64,000 nt of DNA from JAAYCI01 sp964369525 (GTDB taxonomy: Bacteria > Bacillota > Clostridia > Oscillospirales > Ruminococcaceae): positions 1 to 64,000 of the forward strand of contig CAYJEW010000003.1 of NCBI GenBank assembly GCA_964369525.1, read 5' to 3'. A model generated the notes under the pieces. It ran no database searches, was not told where the DNA came from, and saw only the letters and a list, made by a program, of their open reading frames with translations. Each line of letters begins with the position of its first letter. Position 1 is the stretch's first letter. This document shows, in pieces, positions 54,898 through 62,723 of the stretch. The position numbers and the translations under genes were made by a program.

Positions 54898-56826
54898 CTA
54901 TACATCGAGATTTTTAACATATTTTGCGTTTGTTTCGATAAACTCTCGCCTTGGCTCTACCTTGTCGCCCATAAGTATGGCAAATGTTTCATCGGCCTTT
55001 TCTGCATCGTCTACCGATATCTGCACAATCATGCGGTTTTCGGGGTTCATGGTGGTTTCCCAAAGCTGTTCAGCGTTCATCTCGCCAAGGCCTTTATAGC
55101 GGCTAACCCTTGGCTCGCCCATCTCTTGCGACAGGCGCGACATCTCGTCGTCGGTGTAGGCATAGCGCACGTCTTTGCCTTTTTGCAGTTTAAACAGTGG
55201 CGGCTGTGCCACATAAACATACCCGCCGTCGATAAGCGGCCGCATGAAACGGAAAAAGAAGGTTAGCAGTAGTGTGCATATATGGCTGCCGTCTACATCG
55301 GCGTCGGCCATGATAAATACCTTGTGGTAGCGCAGCTTTTCAAGGTCCATCTCGTCGCCTATGCCGCAGCCAAGCGCCGTTACAACAGGCATTAGCTTTT
55401 CGTTGGAGTAAACCTTGTCCAGCCGCGCTTTTTCTACGTTTAGCATCTTGCCCCAAAGCGGCAAAATTGCCTGCACGGTGCTGTCGCGCCCTTGCTTTGC
55501 CGTACCCGCCGCCGAGTCGCCCTCCACTATATAAAGCTCGGTTTTGGCGGGGTCACGCTCGCGGCAGTCGGTAAGTTTGCCGGGCATGCGGTTGTTTTCC
55601 ATAACGGTTTTGCGGCGCACAAGCTCTCTGGCTTTTTTGGCCGCCTCGCGCGCACGCGCGGCGCTAAGCGCTTTTTCGTATATGGCCTTTGTGTCGGCTG
55701 GGTTTTCTTCAAAAAATTCTTTTATTTTTTCGTATACAAGGCTCTCTACCAGCCCGCGCATCTCGGTATTGCCAAGTTTTGCTTTGGTTTGGCCTTCAAA
55801 CTGCGCATCGGTAAGCTTTACGCTGATAATAGCCGTCATGCCCTCGCGCACGTCGTTGCCTTGCAGGTTTTCGTCCTTTTCTTTTATATAACCTTTTGAG
55901 CGCCCAAAATCATTAAACGCACGGGTCATTGCGGTTTTAAAGCCCTGCTCGTGGGTGCCGCCGTCGGGGGTGTGGATGTTGTTTGCAAAGCTAAGCAGTA
56001 GCTCGTTGTAGCTGTCGTTATACTGCAGGGCTACCTCGGCGCAGTTGTGGCCGTCTTCTGCGGTGAAATATATAATCTTTTCGTGCAGTACCGACATGCT
56101 GCGGCGCTTGTGGATATGCTGCACAAACTCTTTTATGCCGCCCTCGTAGCACATGGTTTTTGTTTTTTCTTGGCCGCTGCGCTCGTCGGTTAGCGTAATG
56201 CGCACGCCTGCGTTTAAAAACGCCTGCTCGCGAAGGCGCAAAAGCAGCGTGTCATAGTCATATTCAGTCTCTTCAAAAATTTGGCTGTCGGCCTTCCAGC
56301 AAACGGTAGTACCTCTTTTGTCGGTTGTGCCAATTGTGGCAAGCGGGGCGTCTTCTGTGCCACGCATAAAGCGCTGGTGATACACCTGCCCGTCGCACAT
56401 AACCTCTACGGTAAGCCACTCGCTAAGTGCATTAACAACGCTGGCGCCCACGCCGTGCAGGCCGCCGGCTACCTTGTAGCCGGAGTTCTCGCCGCCAAAC
56501 TTGCCGCCCGCATGAAGCACGGTGAAAACAACCCTAACGGCAGGTATGCCCCTTTTTGGCTGAATTCCCACCGGTATGCCGCGGCCGTTGTCGGTTACCT
56601 GCATAACGTTGTCTTGCTTAATGGTAACCTCTATATGGTCGCAAAAGCCGGCAAGTGCTTCGTCTATGGCGTTGTCTACAATTTCGTATACGCAGTGGTG
56701 TAGGCCTCTTGGGCCTGTGCTGCCAATGTACATGCCCGGGCGTTTACGCACCGCCTCAAGGCCCTCCAGCACCTGAATTTGACTGCTGTCGTACCCTTGG
56801 GTTGTGCTGTTGTTCGTTTCTGCCAT
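54898..56826 (-). CDS. gyrB: DNA gyrase subunit B
   Basis: ATPase subunit of gyrase. The GHKL ATP site is visible as EIVDNAIDEALAG (Glu/Asn) and VTDNGRGIP, with GGLHGVGASVVNAL; the Toprim domain shows VEGDSAAGTAKQGRD and MADADVDGSHI. 642 residues, the normal Gram-positive length. In the standard place behind remB and recF. Confidence 0.97.
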   Translation of the reverse strand: MAETNNSTTQGYDSSQIQVLEGLEAVRKRPGMYIGSTGPRGLHHCVYEIVDNAIDEALAGFCDHIEVTIKQDNVMQVTDNGRGIPVGIQPKRGIPAVRVVFTVLHAGGKFGGENSGYKVAGGLHGVGASVVNALSEWLTVEVMCDGQVYHQRFMRGTEDAPLATIGTTDKRGTTVCWKADSQIFEETEYDYDTLLLRLREQAFLNAGVRITLTDERSGQEKTKTMCYEGGIKEFVQHIHKRRSMSVLHEKIIYFTAEDGHNCAEVALQYNDSYNELLLSFANNIHTPDGGTHEQGFKTAMTRAFNDFGRSKGYIKEKDENLQGNDVREGMTAIISVKLTDAQFEGQTKAKLGNTEMRGLVESLVYEKIKEFFEENPADTKAIYEKALSAARAREAAKKARELVRRKTVMENNRMPGKLTDCRERDPAKTELYIVEGDSAAGTAKQGRDSTVQAILPLWGKMLNVEKARLDKVYSNEKLMPVVTALGCGIGDEMDLEKLRYHKVFIMADADVDGSHICTLLLTFFFRFMRPLIDGGYVYVAQPPLFKLQKGKDVRYAYTDDEMSRLSQEMGEPRVSRYKGLGEMNAEQLWETTMNPENRMIVQISVDDAEKADETFAILMGDKVEPRREFIETNAKYVKNLDV

Positions 56827-56960
56827 GGTTTGTCCTTCCCTGTGTGTTTAGATAGCGTTTCAGCTTTTTTAAAGCCGCTTAAAGTTTTTTTATCCTACAA
56901 CAATACTATCTGGTTTTATTTTTTTGTTTTTTTATATTTTTTTGGTATTTTTTATATATT

Positions 56961-57257
56961 TTAATCTGCAACGCCAAACGGGCTTTGTTGCTGGGTTTCC
57001 AGCCGTTTTTTAAGCGTTTTTGTGCCTATCTGATTTATGTATAAAACCTGCTTTGCAGTGCTTTTTTTGCTTCGGCGCGCTGCGGCCACAATAAAACTTT
57101 TTGGCAACTCGTCCGACACGTTAACCACCTGCTTTGCCTTTTCAGCCGCCGCAAGGTACTGCCGCGTGCGCACCGACACGCTGGTGGTATCTAAATCAAA
57201 AAGGCCTATAACCTCATCTGTTTTTACCAGCATATCCTGCCCTAAATGCAGATACAT
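56961..57257 (-). CDS. remB: RemB-like (YaaB) DUF370 regulator
   Basis: 98 residues. MYLHLGQDMLVKTDEVIGLFDLDTTSVS is the conserved start of RemB/YaaB. In B. subtilis RemA and RemB promote biofilm matrix genes. One base separates it from recF. The conserved position between recF and gyrB supports the call. Confidence 0.9.
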   Translation of the reverse strand: MYLHLGQDMLVKTDEVIGLFDLDTTSVSVRTRQYLAAAEKAKQVVNVSDELPKSFIVAAARRSKKSTAKQVLYINQIGTKTLKKRLETQQQSPFGVAD

Positions 57258-57258
57258 T

Positions 57259-58356
57259 TTATTCCTCCGCCAAATTTGCCAACACGCGCCCGTTTTTCAC
57301 ATACACTACCTGCCCTGCCGCACGCCTAAACGCTGCGGCATCGCAGCAGGTAACAAAGCTTTGTTTGCCTTCCATCTCACGCAGTAAAAAGGCTTGGCGG
57401 CCTTCGTCCAGCTCGCTTAGCACGTCGTCTAAAAGTAACACGGGGTGCTCGCCTGTTATATTTTTTGCCACGGCGGCCTCGGCCAGCTTTAGGCTTAGCA
57501 CTGCGCTGCGCTGTTGGCCTTGGCTGCCATAGGTACGTGCGCTTTTGCCACCCAGCACCACCTCAAAATCTTCCCTGTGAGGGCCGGCGGTGGAAAACCT
57601 TGCCCTTATATCGGCCCGCCTGCTTTTTGCAAGCAGTTCTGCAAGCCCTCCGGGCGGTGCACTTGCTAAAAACGAAACCGCCAAGCTTTCGGCGCCGCTT
57701 GAAAGCTCTTTGTAAAACTCTTCGGCCATAGGCCCTGCGGCGGCAAGATACTCCGCCCTGCGGCGGCTTACCTCTTCGCCGGACTTTATAAGCTCTTGGT
57801 CGAATGCGTCCAGTATTTCGTCTGCGCCGTTTGTTTCAAAGTAGCGTTTAAGCAATGCATTTTTTTGGGTAAGTGCTTTATGAAAACGGCGCAGAATGGT
57901 GATATACCCCGGATATAGCTGACACAGCGCTGCGTCTACAAACTTTCGGCGGCCATCCGGCCCTGATTTTATAAGGCTTAGGTGGTTTGGCTCAAATACC
58001 ACCGCGGTAAACGTACCTGCTATGGCGGCGGCCCTGCCGTAGTCTACGCCGTTTATCTTGGCAAACCTGCCTTTTTGCGCAGAACCCTCACCCTTAATAA
58101 TAATTTCTATACGGCTTGTTTTTTTTTGGGTTTCGCTCTCGCCCAAAACCTTGCCCTGCTCTTTACTGTGTAGCACAAGTTCTTGGTCTTTTGCGGCACG
58201 AAAACTTTTACCTCCGGTAAGTAGATATATACACTCCAGCAGGTTTGTTTTGCCCTGGCCGTTTTCGCCTGCAATAACGGTTAGTCCACCGCAGGGGGTT
58301 AGCTGTGCTTTTTCGATGTTACGGCAATTTTCTACCCAAAGTGCCTGCAACTTCAC
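57259..58356 (-). CDS. recF: DNA replication/repair protein RecF
   Basis: SMC-like ATPase that helps load RecA at gaps with RecOR. Walker A GENGQGKTNLLECIY at about residue 30, signature YGSQGQQRSAVLSLKLAE and Walker B LLDDVLSELDEGRQ are intact. 365 residues, normal. An ATG after GGGGG-rich sequence. Cotranscribed with remB (one base apart). Confidence 0.96.
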   Translation of the reverse strand: MKLQALWVENCRNIEKAQLTPCGGLTVIAGENGQGKTNLLECIYLLTGGKSFRAAKDQELVLHSKEQGKVLGESETQKKTSRIEIIIKGEGSAQKGRFAKINGVDYGRAAAIAGTFTAVVFEPNHLSLIKSGPDGRRKFVDAALCQLYPGYITILRRFHKALTQKNALLKRYFETNGADEILDAFDQELIKSGEEVSRRRAEYLAAAGPMAEEFYKELSSGAESLAVSFLASAPPGGLAELLAKSRRADIRARFSTAGPHREDFEVVLGGKSARTYGSQGQQRSAVLSLKLAEAAVAKNITGEHPVLLLDDVLSELDEGRQAFLLREMEGKQSFVTCCDAAAFRRAAGQVVYVKNGRVLANLAEE

Positions 58357-58385
58357 CGCTTTGCCCCCTTGAAAAATATATATCT

Positions 58386-58413
58386 AAAAAATAGTGAAAA
58401 AATACCTAAAAAA
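58386..58413. repeat. Three phased A-tracts between yaaA and recF
   Basis: Six-A runs occur at 58386-58391, 58397-58402 and 58408-58413, exactly 11 bases apart, each followed by TA. This layout is predicted to curve DNA; it lies just upstream of recF. Confidence 0.7.
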
Positions 58414-58509
58414 TAAATATAATTTGTTTTGCCAGCGGCTTTTAACCGAACAAAGGCAAAACATGGGCAAAAATTTACCCATTAAAACCTATGCAAGAAC
58501 TTTTATACC

Positions 58510-58731
58510 CTAACCCCCACTAACAACAAATACCTCTTCGGGGTTTTCATCCATGAAAACGGTATCTCCTACAACAAGTTTTTTGCCTCGCTGGGTACAC
58601 ACCTCGCCGTTCACCAGCACTTCGCCTTGTATAACACGAATTTTTGCCTCGCCGCCTGTGTGGCACAGCCCGCTAAACTTTAAAAAAGCATCCAGCTTAA
58701 TAAACGGTGTTGTTATTGCTATCTCAGTCAT
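58510..58731 (-). CDS. yaaA: S4 domain protein YaaA
   Basis: 73 residues with one S4 RNA-binding fold: IKLDAFLKFSGLCHTGGEAKIRVIQGEVLVNGEVCTQRGKKLVVGDTVF. In Bacillus YaaA has been linked to 50S subunit maturation. The start overlaps the dnaN stop by eight bases; conserved position between dnaN and recF. Confidence 0.93.
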   Translation of the reverse strand: MTEIAITTPFIKLDAFLKFSGLCHTGGEAKIRVIQGEVLVNGEVCTQRGKKLVVGDTVFMDENPEEVFVVSGG

Positions 58732-59827
58732 TCTTAAACCTCACGGGGAGTACAAGGAATAAAAAGTCGTCTCCCTCAGCAGGCAAAATTTTTACAGGTG
58801 AGAGCGGGCCCATCATCTCCAGTACTACCCTATCGCAACCACTGTTGCGCAGTGCGTCTAAAAGATAGCGGTAGTTAAAGCCTATCTCTACTTTTTCACC
58901 TTCAAATGCTGCGTCTAGCCTATCACTAACACGGCCAAGCGGTGTTTGACAACGAATATCTATACCTTCACTGCTAAATGTTACCCTAAGCGGATTTTTT
59001 AAACGCTCGGTTATAATAACGCTGCATCGTTCTATTGCTTTTTCAAAGGTATTTGTATCTACCACCACGCGGGTTTTTTGTTCTTCTGGCACAACGGTTT
59101 TATAATTTAAAAACTCGCCTTCAATAAGACGGCTCATAACGGTATATTTACCACAAGAGAACACAACATACCTATGATTTGCATCCACACGGATATTCTC
59201 TCCGCTGTCTCCCATAAGGCGAGCAACCTCTGCCGATGTTTTAGCTGGCACAACAATAGAAATTTCCCGCTCGGTTATAACAGGATGGCGGGTAATAGCA
59301 AGCCTAAAACCATCCAAAGCCACCATAGTTACCTCGCCCGGCTCTACAGAAAAAAGCTCGCCTGTATGGGCGGGTTTTTTATCATCGGTAGAAACCGCAT
59401 ATAAAGTCATGCCTATCATAGATGCAAGCTCGCCTGCGTCTATCTCAAAAGCAAGGTCGGCACCCGGGGCAGGCAGCTGCGGAAAATCGGCAGCGCTCAT
59501 ACCTACCATTTCGTATTTTGTAATGCCACCTTCTATATAGGTTTTCATCTCTTCGTTGGTCAATATTTCTACCTGCTCTGAAGAAAGACTGCGCAACATA
59601 TCTCCAAGAAGTTTTGCAGGTAAAACAATTTCACCAGGCTCTGTAACATTTGCTTCAACAGATGTAGTAATAGCCATCTCTAAATCATAGCCTGTAAGCT
59701 CTATGGCAAAACCTTCTGCTTTTATTAAAATACCTTGAAGTACAGGAACAGAAGATGATGGAGACACAGCGCGCAGTACACCTTGAACTGCATCTGATAA
59801 TAATTTTGTTTCGCAGCTAAACTTCAT
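58724..59827 (-). CDS. dnaN: DNA polymerase III beta subunit (sliding clamp)
   Basis: Forms the dimeric ring clamp. MKFSCETKLLSDAVQGVLRAVS opens domain 1; three similar domains follow and the C terminus ends VLPVRF, near the partner-binding pocket. 367 residues. Overlaps yaaA. The gap to dnaA (244 bases) contains the proposed unwinding element. Confidence 0.96.
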   Translation of the reverse strand: MKFSCETKLLSDAVQGVLRAVSPSSSVPVLQGILIKAEGFAIELTGYDLEMAITTSVEANVTEPGEIVLPAKLLGDMLRSLSSEQVEILTNEEMKTYIEGGITKYEMVGMSAADFPQLPAPGADLAFEIDAGELASMIGMTLYAVSTDDKKPAHTGELFSVEPGEVTMVALDGFRLAITRHPVITEREISIVVPAKTSAEVARLMGDSGENIRVDANHRYVVFSCGKYTVMSRLIEGEFLNYKTVVPEEQKTRVVVDTNTFEKAIERCSVIITERLKNPLRVTFSSEGIDIRCQTPLGRVSDRLDAAFEGEKVEIGFNYRYLLDALRNSGCDRVVLEMMGPLSPVKILPAEGDDFLFLVLPVRFKND

Positions 59828-60071
59828 AAAGAAAAATCCCCGCTTTCAGCAAAAAATTAAAAAATCACCTAAATAACTTTTATTTAATAGTAGTAGTAGT
59901 AGAGGCTGTTTAAATGTTTAAAACAGGCAAAGAGTAGCACGTAAGGCTGCTTAACAACAGATTTATAATTGTTTAAACGGTGTTTTAAATTTCTTTATAT
60001 AAACAAGGCATAAAAAGGGTGTTAAAAACCTGTAAAAAATACCTGTTAAATGTTAATTAAATTGTTTAAAA
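59828..60071. other. Candidate replication origin element (dnaN-dnaA gap) with DnaA-trio
   Basis: An AT-rich segment (about 59848-59886) is followed on + by five TAG triplets (59888-59902), a short GC-rich spacer (AGAGGC), and then TGTTTAAA twice, directly abutting (59907-59922). Two more exact copies occur at 59970-59977 and 60063-60070, with near copies between. This is the order of DnaA-trio/GC cluster/DnaA boxes known from Bacillus, with the boxes replaced by (N)TTTAAACA on the - strand. No TTATCCACA-like box is visible. Established: DnaA-trios are (T)A(G/A) repeats next to boxes; inference: the octamer is the box here. Confidence 0.6.
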
Positions 60072-61367
60072 TTAATTGCGTACGTTTTTAATAATATCTT
60101 CTATTGTTTCTTTCATATGCATATCTGTTTGTATAAGAGAAGAAACCTTGCCGGTAGAATAAACAACTGTGGAGTGATCTCTTCCGCCAAATTCTTTGCC
60201 GGTATCTTCCATGCTAAGGCCGGTTATTTCACGCACGCAGTACATAGCAACCATGCGGGCTGTGCTTATATTAGCTTGGCGTTTGCGGCCCATTATATCT
60301 TCTGGCATCACATTATATGTGCGAGCAACTTCTTCTATTATTTTTTCAATAGTAACGGGAAGAGGGCGAGCCTCGGTCATAATATCTTTTATACAATCTT
60401 GAGCAACGTGTATAGAAGGAGGTGTACCCTCTAAAAGAAAGCGTGCCTTCATGTTTTTAACGGTGCCTTCCAGCTGCCTAATATTATCTTTTATGCGGGT
60501 GGCAATATATTCTTCTACCTCTTCCGGTACAGCAAGCTCCAGCAAAGATGCTTTACGGCGAATAATAGCAACCCTTGTTTCAAAATCGGGAGATTGAATA
60601 TCAGCAGTAAGGCCCCACTCAAAACGAGTGCGCAGCCTATCATCTAAGCTGCGTATCTCGCGCGGAGGACGATCACTGGCCAGTACAATTTGTTTGCCTT
60701 CATTATGAAGTGCATTAAATGTGTGGAAAAACTCTTCCTGTGTACTTTCTTTACCGCCAATAAATTGCACGTCGTCCACCAAAAGAACATCTACCGTGCG
60801 ATATTTGTTGTGAACTTCATTCATTTTTTTATCACGAATAGCATCTATAATTTCGTTTGTAAATCTATCGCCGTCAATGTAAGATATTTTAAGGTCTGGT
60901 CTTGTGGCGGCAATTTCGCACTGAATTGCAAATAGAAGGTGGGTTTTGCCAAGACCGGATGCACCATAAATAAAAAGAGGATTCCACGACTGCGACGGTG
61001 TGGCGGCAACACTTAGCGCCGCCGCATGGGCAAATTTATTATTTTGGCCTACAATAAAATTATCGAATGTGTAGTCGTAGTTACCGCCTGCCAGCACAGG
61101 GTCTTTTTTGGGAGCTTCTTCTTCCATAACCAGGAAAGCAACCGCAACTTCAAAACCAAACAATTGCTGAAAAGCTTGGGTAAACATTTCGTGATAGCGT
61201 TCTTCCAGTATTCCTTTTATAAAAGAAGAGCGCACACCTATTAAAGCAGTGTTTTCTTCAAAAGAAATAGGAGTAAGGTCTTTAAAAAAAATGTCGTAAG
61301 TAGCCTCTGCCACACGCTCTTGGCAGTAGGCTCTGGCCGCTGTAAAAATGTCTACAAAAGAGTCCAA
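60072..61367 (-). CDS. dnaA: Chromosomal replication initiator protein DnaA
   Basis: Initiator ATPase: domain I (1-80), short linker, AAA+ domain with Walker A GASGLGKTHLL and Walker B VLLVDDVQF, sensor NTFNALHNEGKQIVLASDRPP, and HTH domain IV (QANISTARMVAMYCVREIT...GGRDHSTVVYS). About 431 residues. The start is taken as TTG at 61367 (TTGGACTCTTTT gives MDSF), seven bases after GGGGTG; a GTG at 61376 overlaps the ribosome binding site. In domain IV the usual P-R-Q reads A-R-M and S-L-P reads S-M-E, unusual at DNA contacts. Confidence 0.95.
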   Translation of the reverse strand: MDSFVDIFTAARAYCQERVAEATYDIFFKDLTPISFEENTALIGVRSSFIKGILEERYHEMFTQAFQQLFGFEVAVAFLVMEEEAPKKDPVLAGGNYDYTFDNFIVGQNNKFAHAAALSVAATPSQSWNPLFIYGASGLGKTHLLFAIQCEIAATRPDLKISYIDGDRFTNEIIDAIRDKKMNEVHNKYRTVDVLLVDDVQFIGGKESTQEEFFHTFNALHNEGKQIVLASDRPPREIRSLDDRLRTRFEWGLTADIQSPDFETRVAIIRRKASLLELAVPEEVEEYIATRIKDNIRQLEGTVKNMKARFLLEGTPPSIHVAQDCIKDIMTEARPLPVTIEKIIEEVARTYNVMPEDIMGRKRQANISTARMVAMYCVREITGLSMEDTGKEFGGRDHSTVVYSTGKVSSLIQTDMHMKETIEDIIKNVRN

Positions 61368-61460
61368 AATAAACACCCCAAAAAATATAAAAAAATAATA
61401 ATTAAATAGTAAAAAAATAAAATTTTAAAAACAAAACAGTTGCAAATAAAGAAAAATAAG

Positions 61461-61480
61461 GCAGGGGCCAGAACCCCTGC
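61461..61480 (-). terminator. Hairpin in the dnaA leader, possible attenuator
   Basis: GCAGGGG and CCCCTGC form a 7-bp GC-rich stem with a 6-base loop. Read on the - strand it is followed by CTTATTTTTCTTTATTTG, so it may terminate part of the dnaA transcripts; it lies between the dnaA promoter and start codon. Confidence 0.5.
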
Positions 61481-61505
61481 GTTTTTCCTGCAAAAGTATG
61501 TATAA

Positions 61506-61534
61506 AGTATAGCACAAAACACGCATCTAAGCAA
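61506..61534 (-). promoter_or_regulatory. Predicted dnaA promoter
   Basis: On the - strand TTGCTT (61529-61534) and TATACT (61506-61511) are spaced by 17 bases, giving a leader of about 130 bases. Confidence 0.6.
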
Positions 61535-61671
61535 CCAAAACAAGGCTATATTAATAAAGGTATAGTAAAAAGGGTTCGGGGCGGCAAAAAGGCTTTTAAA
61601 GGCAAAAAACAGCGGGTGGCGCCAAGTGCACAAAAAAGGTGTAAAAATTAATTTGCAGCGATAAAAACAGG

Positions 61672-61701
61672 TTGACAAGTTAAACTGCCTTGCGGTATAC
61701 T
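61672..61701 (+). promoter_or_regulatory. Predicted rpmH promoter
   Basis: Consensus TTGACA (61672-61677) and TATACT (61696-61701) are spaced by 18 bases, 70 bases upstream of rpmH. Confidence 0.7.
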
Positions 61702-61770
61702 TATTACTCGCAGAGTAGAACACCCAGCCCCATATGCTTTAAGGCGGGTTTTTAGATATGGAGGGATATC

Positions 61771-61908
61771 ATGAAACGTACTTTTCAACCAAAAAAGAGG
61801 CAACGTACACGCGAGCATGGCTTTATGGCACGTATGCGTACACGCAGCGGACGCAAGGTGCTTAAGGCTCGTCGTCGCAAAGGGCGCGAAAAGCTTACAA
61901 ATGTATAA
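61771..61908 (+). CDS. rpmH: Ribosomal protein L34
   Basis: 45 residues, highly basic, with the invariant MKRTFQPKKRQR start, GFMARM and RSGRKVLKARRRKGR. Component of the 50S subunit. ATG preceded by GGAGGG. Begins the rpmH-rnpA-yidD-yidC unit that points away from dnaA. Confidence 0.98.
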   Translation: MKRTFQPKKRQRTREHGFMARMRTRSGRKVLKARRRKGREKLTNV

Positions 61909-61961
61909 TATTGTAAATATAATACATTAAGAAGGCTTGAAGACACTCCCGAACCGTTAGG

Positions 61962-61992
61962 AGCCATCGCTTTTGCGCTGGCTTCTTTTTTT
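61962..61992 (+). terminator. Terminator-like hairpin between rpmH and rnpA
   Basis: AGCCA/TGGCT with an inner CGC/GCG stem around TTTT, followed by CTTTTTTTT. It may reduce read-through so that rpmH is expressed more than rnpA. Confidence 0.6.
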
Positions 61993-62033
61993 CAGAATTT
62001 ATTTAAGAAGAAGTAGCAAAATGGGAGAAGGCC

Positions 62034-62393
62034 ATGCCGTATCAAACTATTATTAGAAACGGCGATTTTGTGCGTGCCTACAAAAAGGGCAAGGCGTATG
62101 TACACCCACACCTGGTAATGTATGTAAACAAAAACAGGGTGGGTAAAACGCGTGTGGGAATTACAGCCAGCAAAACTGTGGGTAACGCAGTTGTGCGAAA
62201 CCGCGCACGGCGGGTTATCCGCCATGCACTGCAGCAGGTATACACCCAAAGCGAAAGCCACCAAAACCTTGGTGGGTTCGACCTTGTTTTTGTAGCCAGG
62301 GGCAAAACCCCCGCACAAAAAAGCACACACATTACAAAGGTGGTGCAGCAGCAGTTGCGCCGTGCAGGGCTTTTACCAGAGGAAAAACCATGA
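62034..62393 (+). CDS. rnpA: Ribonuclease P protein component
   Basis: Protein cofactor for RNase P, needed for tRNA 5' maturation. 119 residues with the family signature RVGITASKTVGNAVVRNRARRVIRHA (central basic RNR motif). ATG follows GGGAGAAGG. Stop overlaps the yidD start by four bases. Confidence 0.95.
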   Translation: MPYQTIIRNGDFVRAYKKGKAYVHPHLVMYVNKNRVGKTRVGITASKTVGNAVVRNRARRVIRHALQQVYTQSESHQNLGGFDLVFVARGKTPAQKSTHITKVVQQQLRRAGLLPEEKP

Positions 62394-62647
62394 TACGCAA
62401 AGCACTTTTAGCCGCCATAAGGTTTTACCAGCGGTATATATCGCCGGGCCTTGGGCAGAACTGTAGGTTTTCGCCAACCTGTTCTCAGTATGCGGCCGAA
62501 ACACTGCATGTGCACCCCACCCCAAAAGCTATTGTGCTATCGGCATGGAGAATTTTGCGATGCAACCCGCTTTGTAAAGGCGGTTACGACCCTGTTCCCG
62601 AAAAAGGGCGATGGAAGAACCCAAAGCGTCGCCTTCGGCGGGGATGA
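62390..62647 (+). CDS. yidD: Membrane protein insertion efficiency factor YidD
   Basis: 85 residues, carrying the signature RFYQRYISPGLGQNCRFSPTCSQYA and RCNPLCKGGYDPVP. Thought to help YidC. The start is coupled to rnpA (ATGA overlap). Confidence 0.94.
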   Translation: MIRKALLAAIRFYQRYISPGLGQNCRFSPTCSQYAAETLHVHPTPKAIVLSAWRILRCNPLCKGGYDPVPEKGRWKNPKRRLRRG

Positions 62648-62723
62648 CAAAACATAAATTAGGGCTATAGCCTAAAATAATATTATAGCCGCAGAAAAAA
62701 TGCGGCGGAATGGGTGAAAAGCA

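Larger units (their letters stand above)
61368..61770. other. dnaA-rpmH divergent region
   Basis: About 400 AT-rich bases with the divergent dnaA and rpmH promoters and a hairpin in the dnaA leader. No canonical DnaA boxes and no copy of TGTTTAAA were seen, so unwinding in this gap is not supported. Confidence 0.55.

Noticed and set aside
61368..61770. Main origin unwinding site in the dnaA-rpmH gap
   Set aside because: No DnaA-trio, DnaA boxes or TGTTTAAA copies were seen here; the dnaN-dnaA gap fits better.
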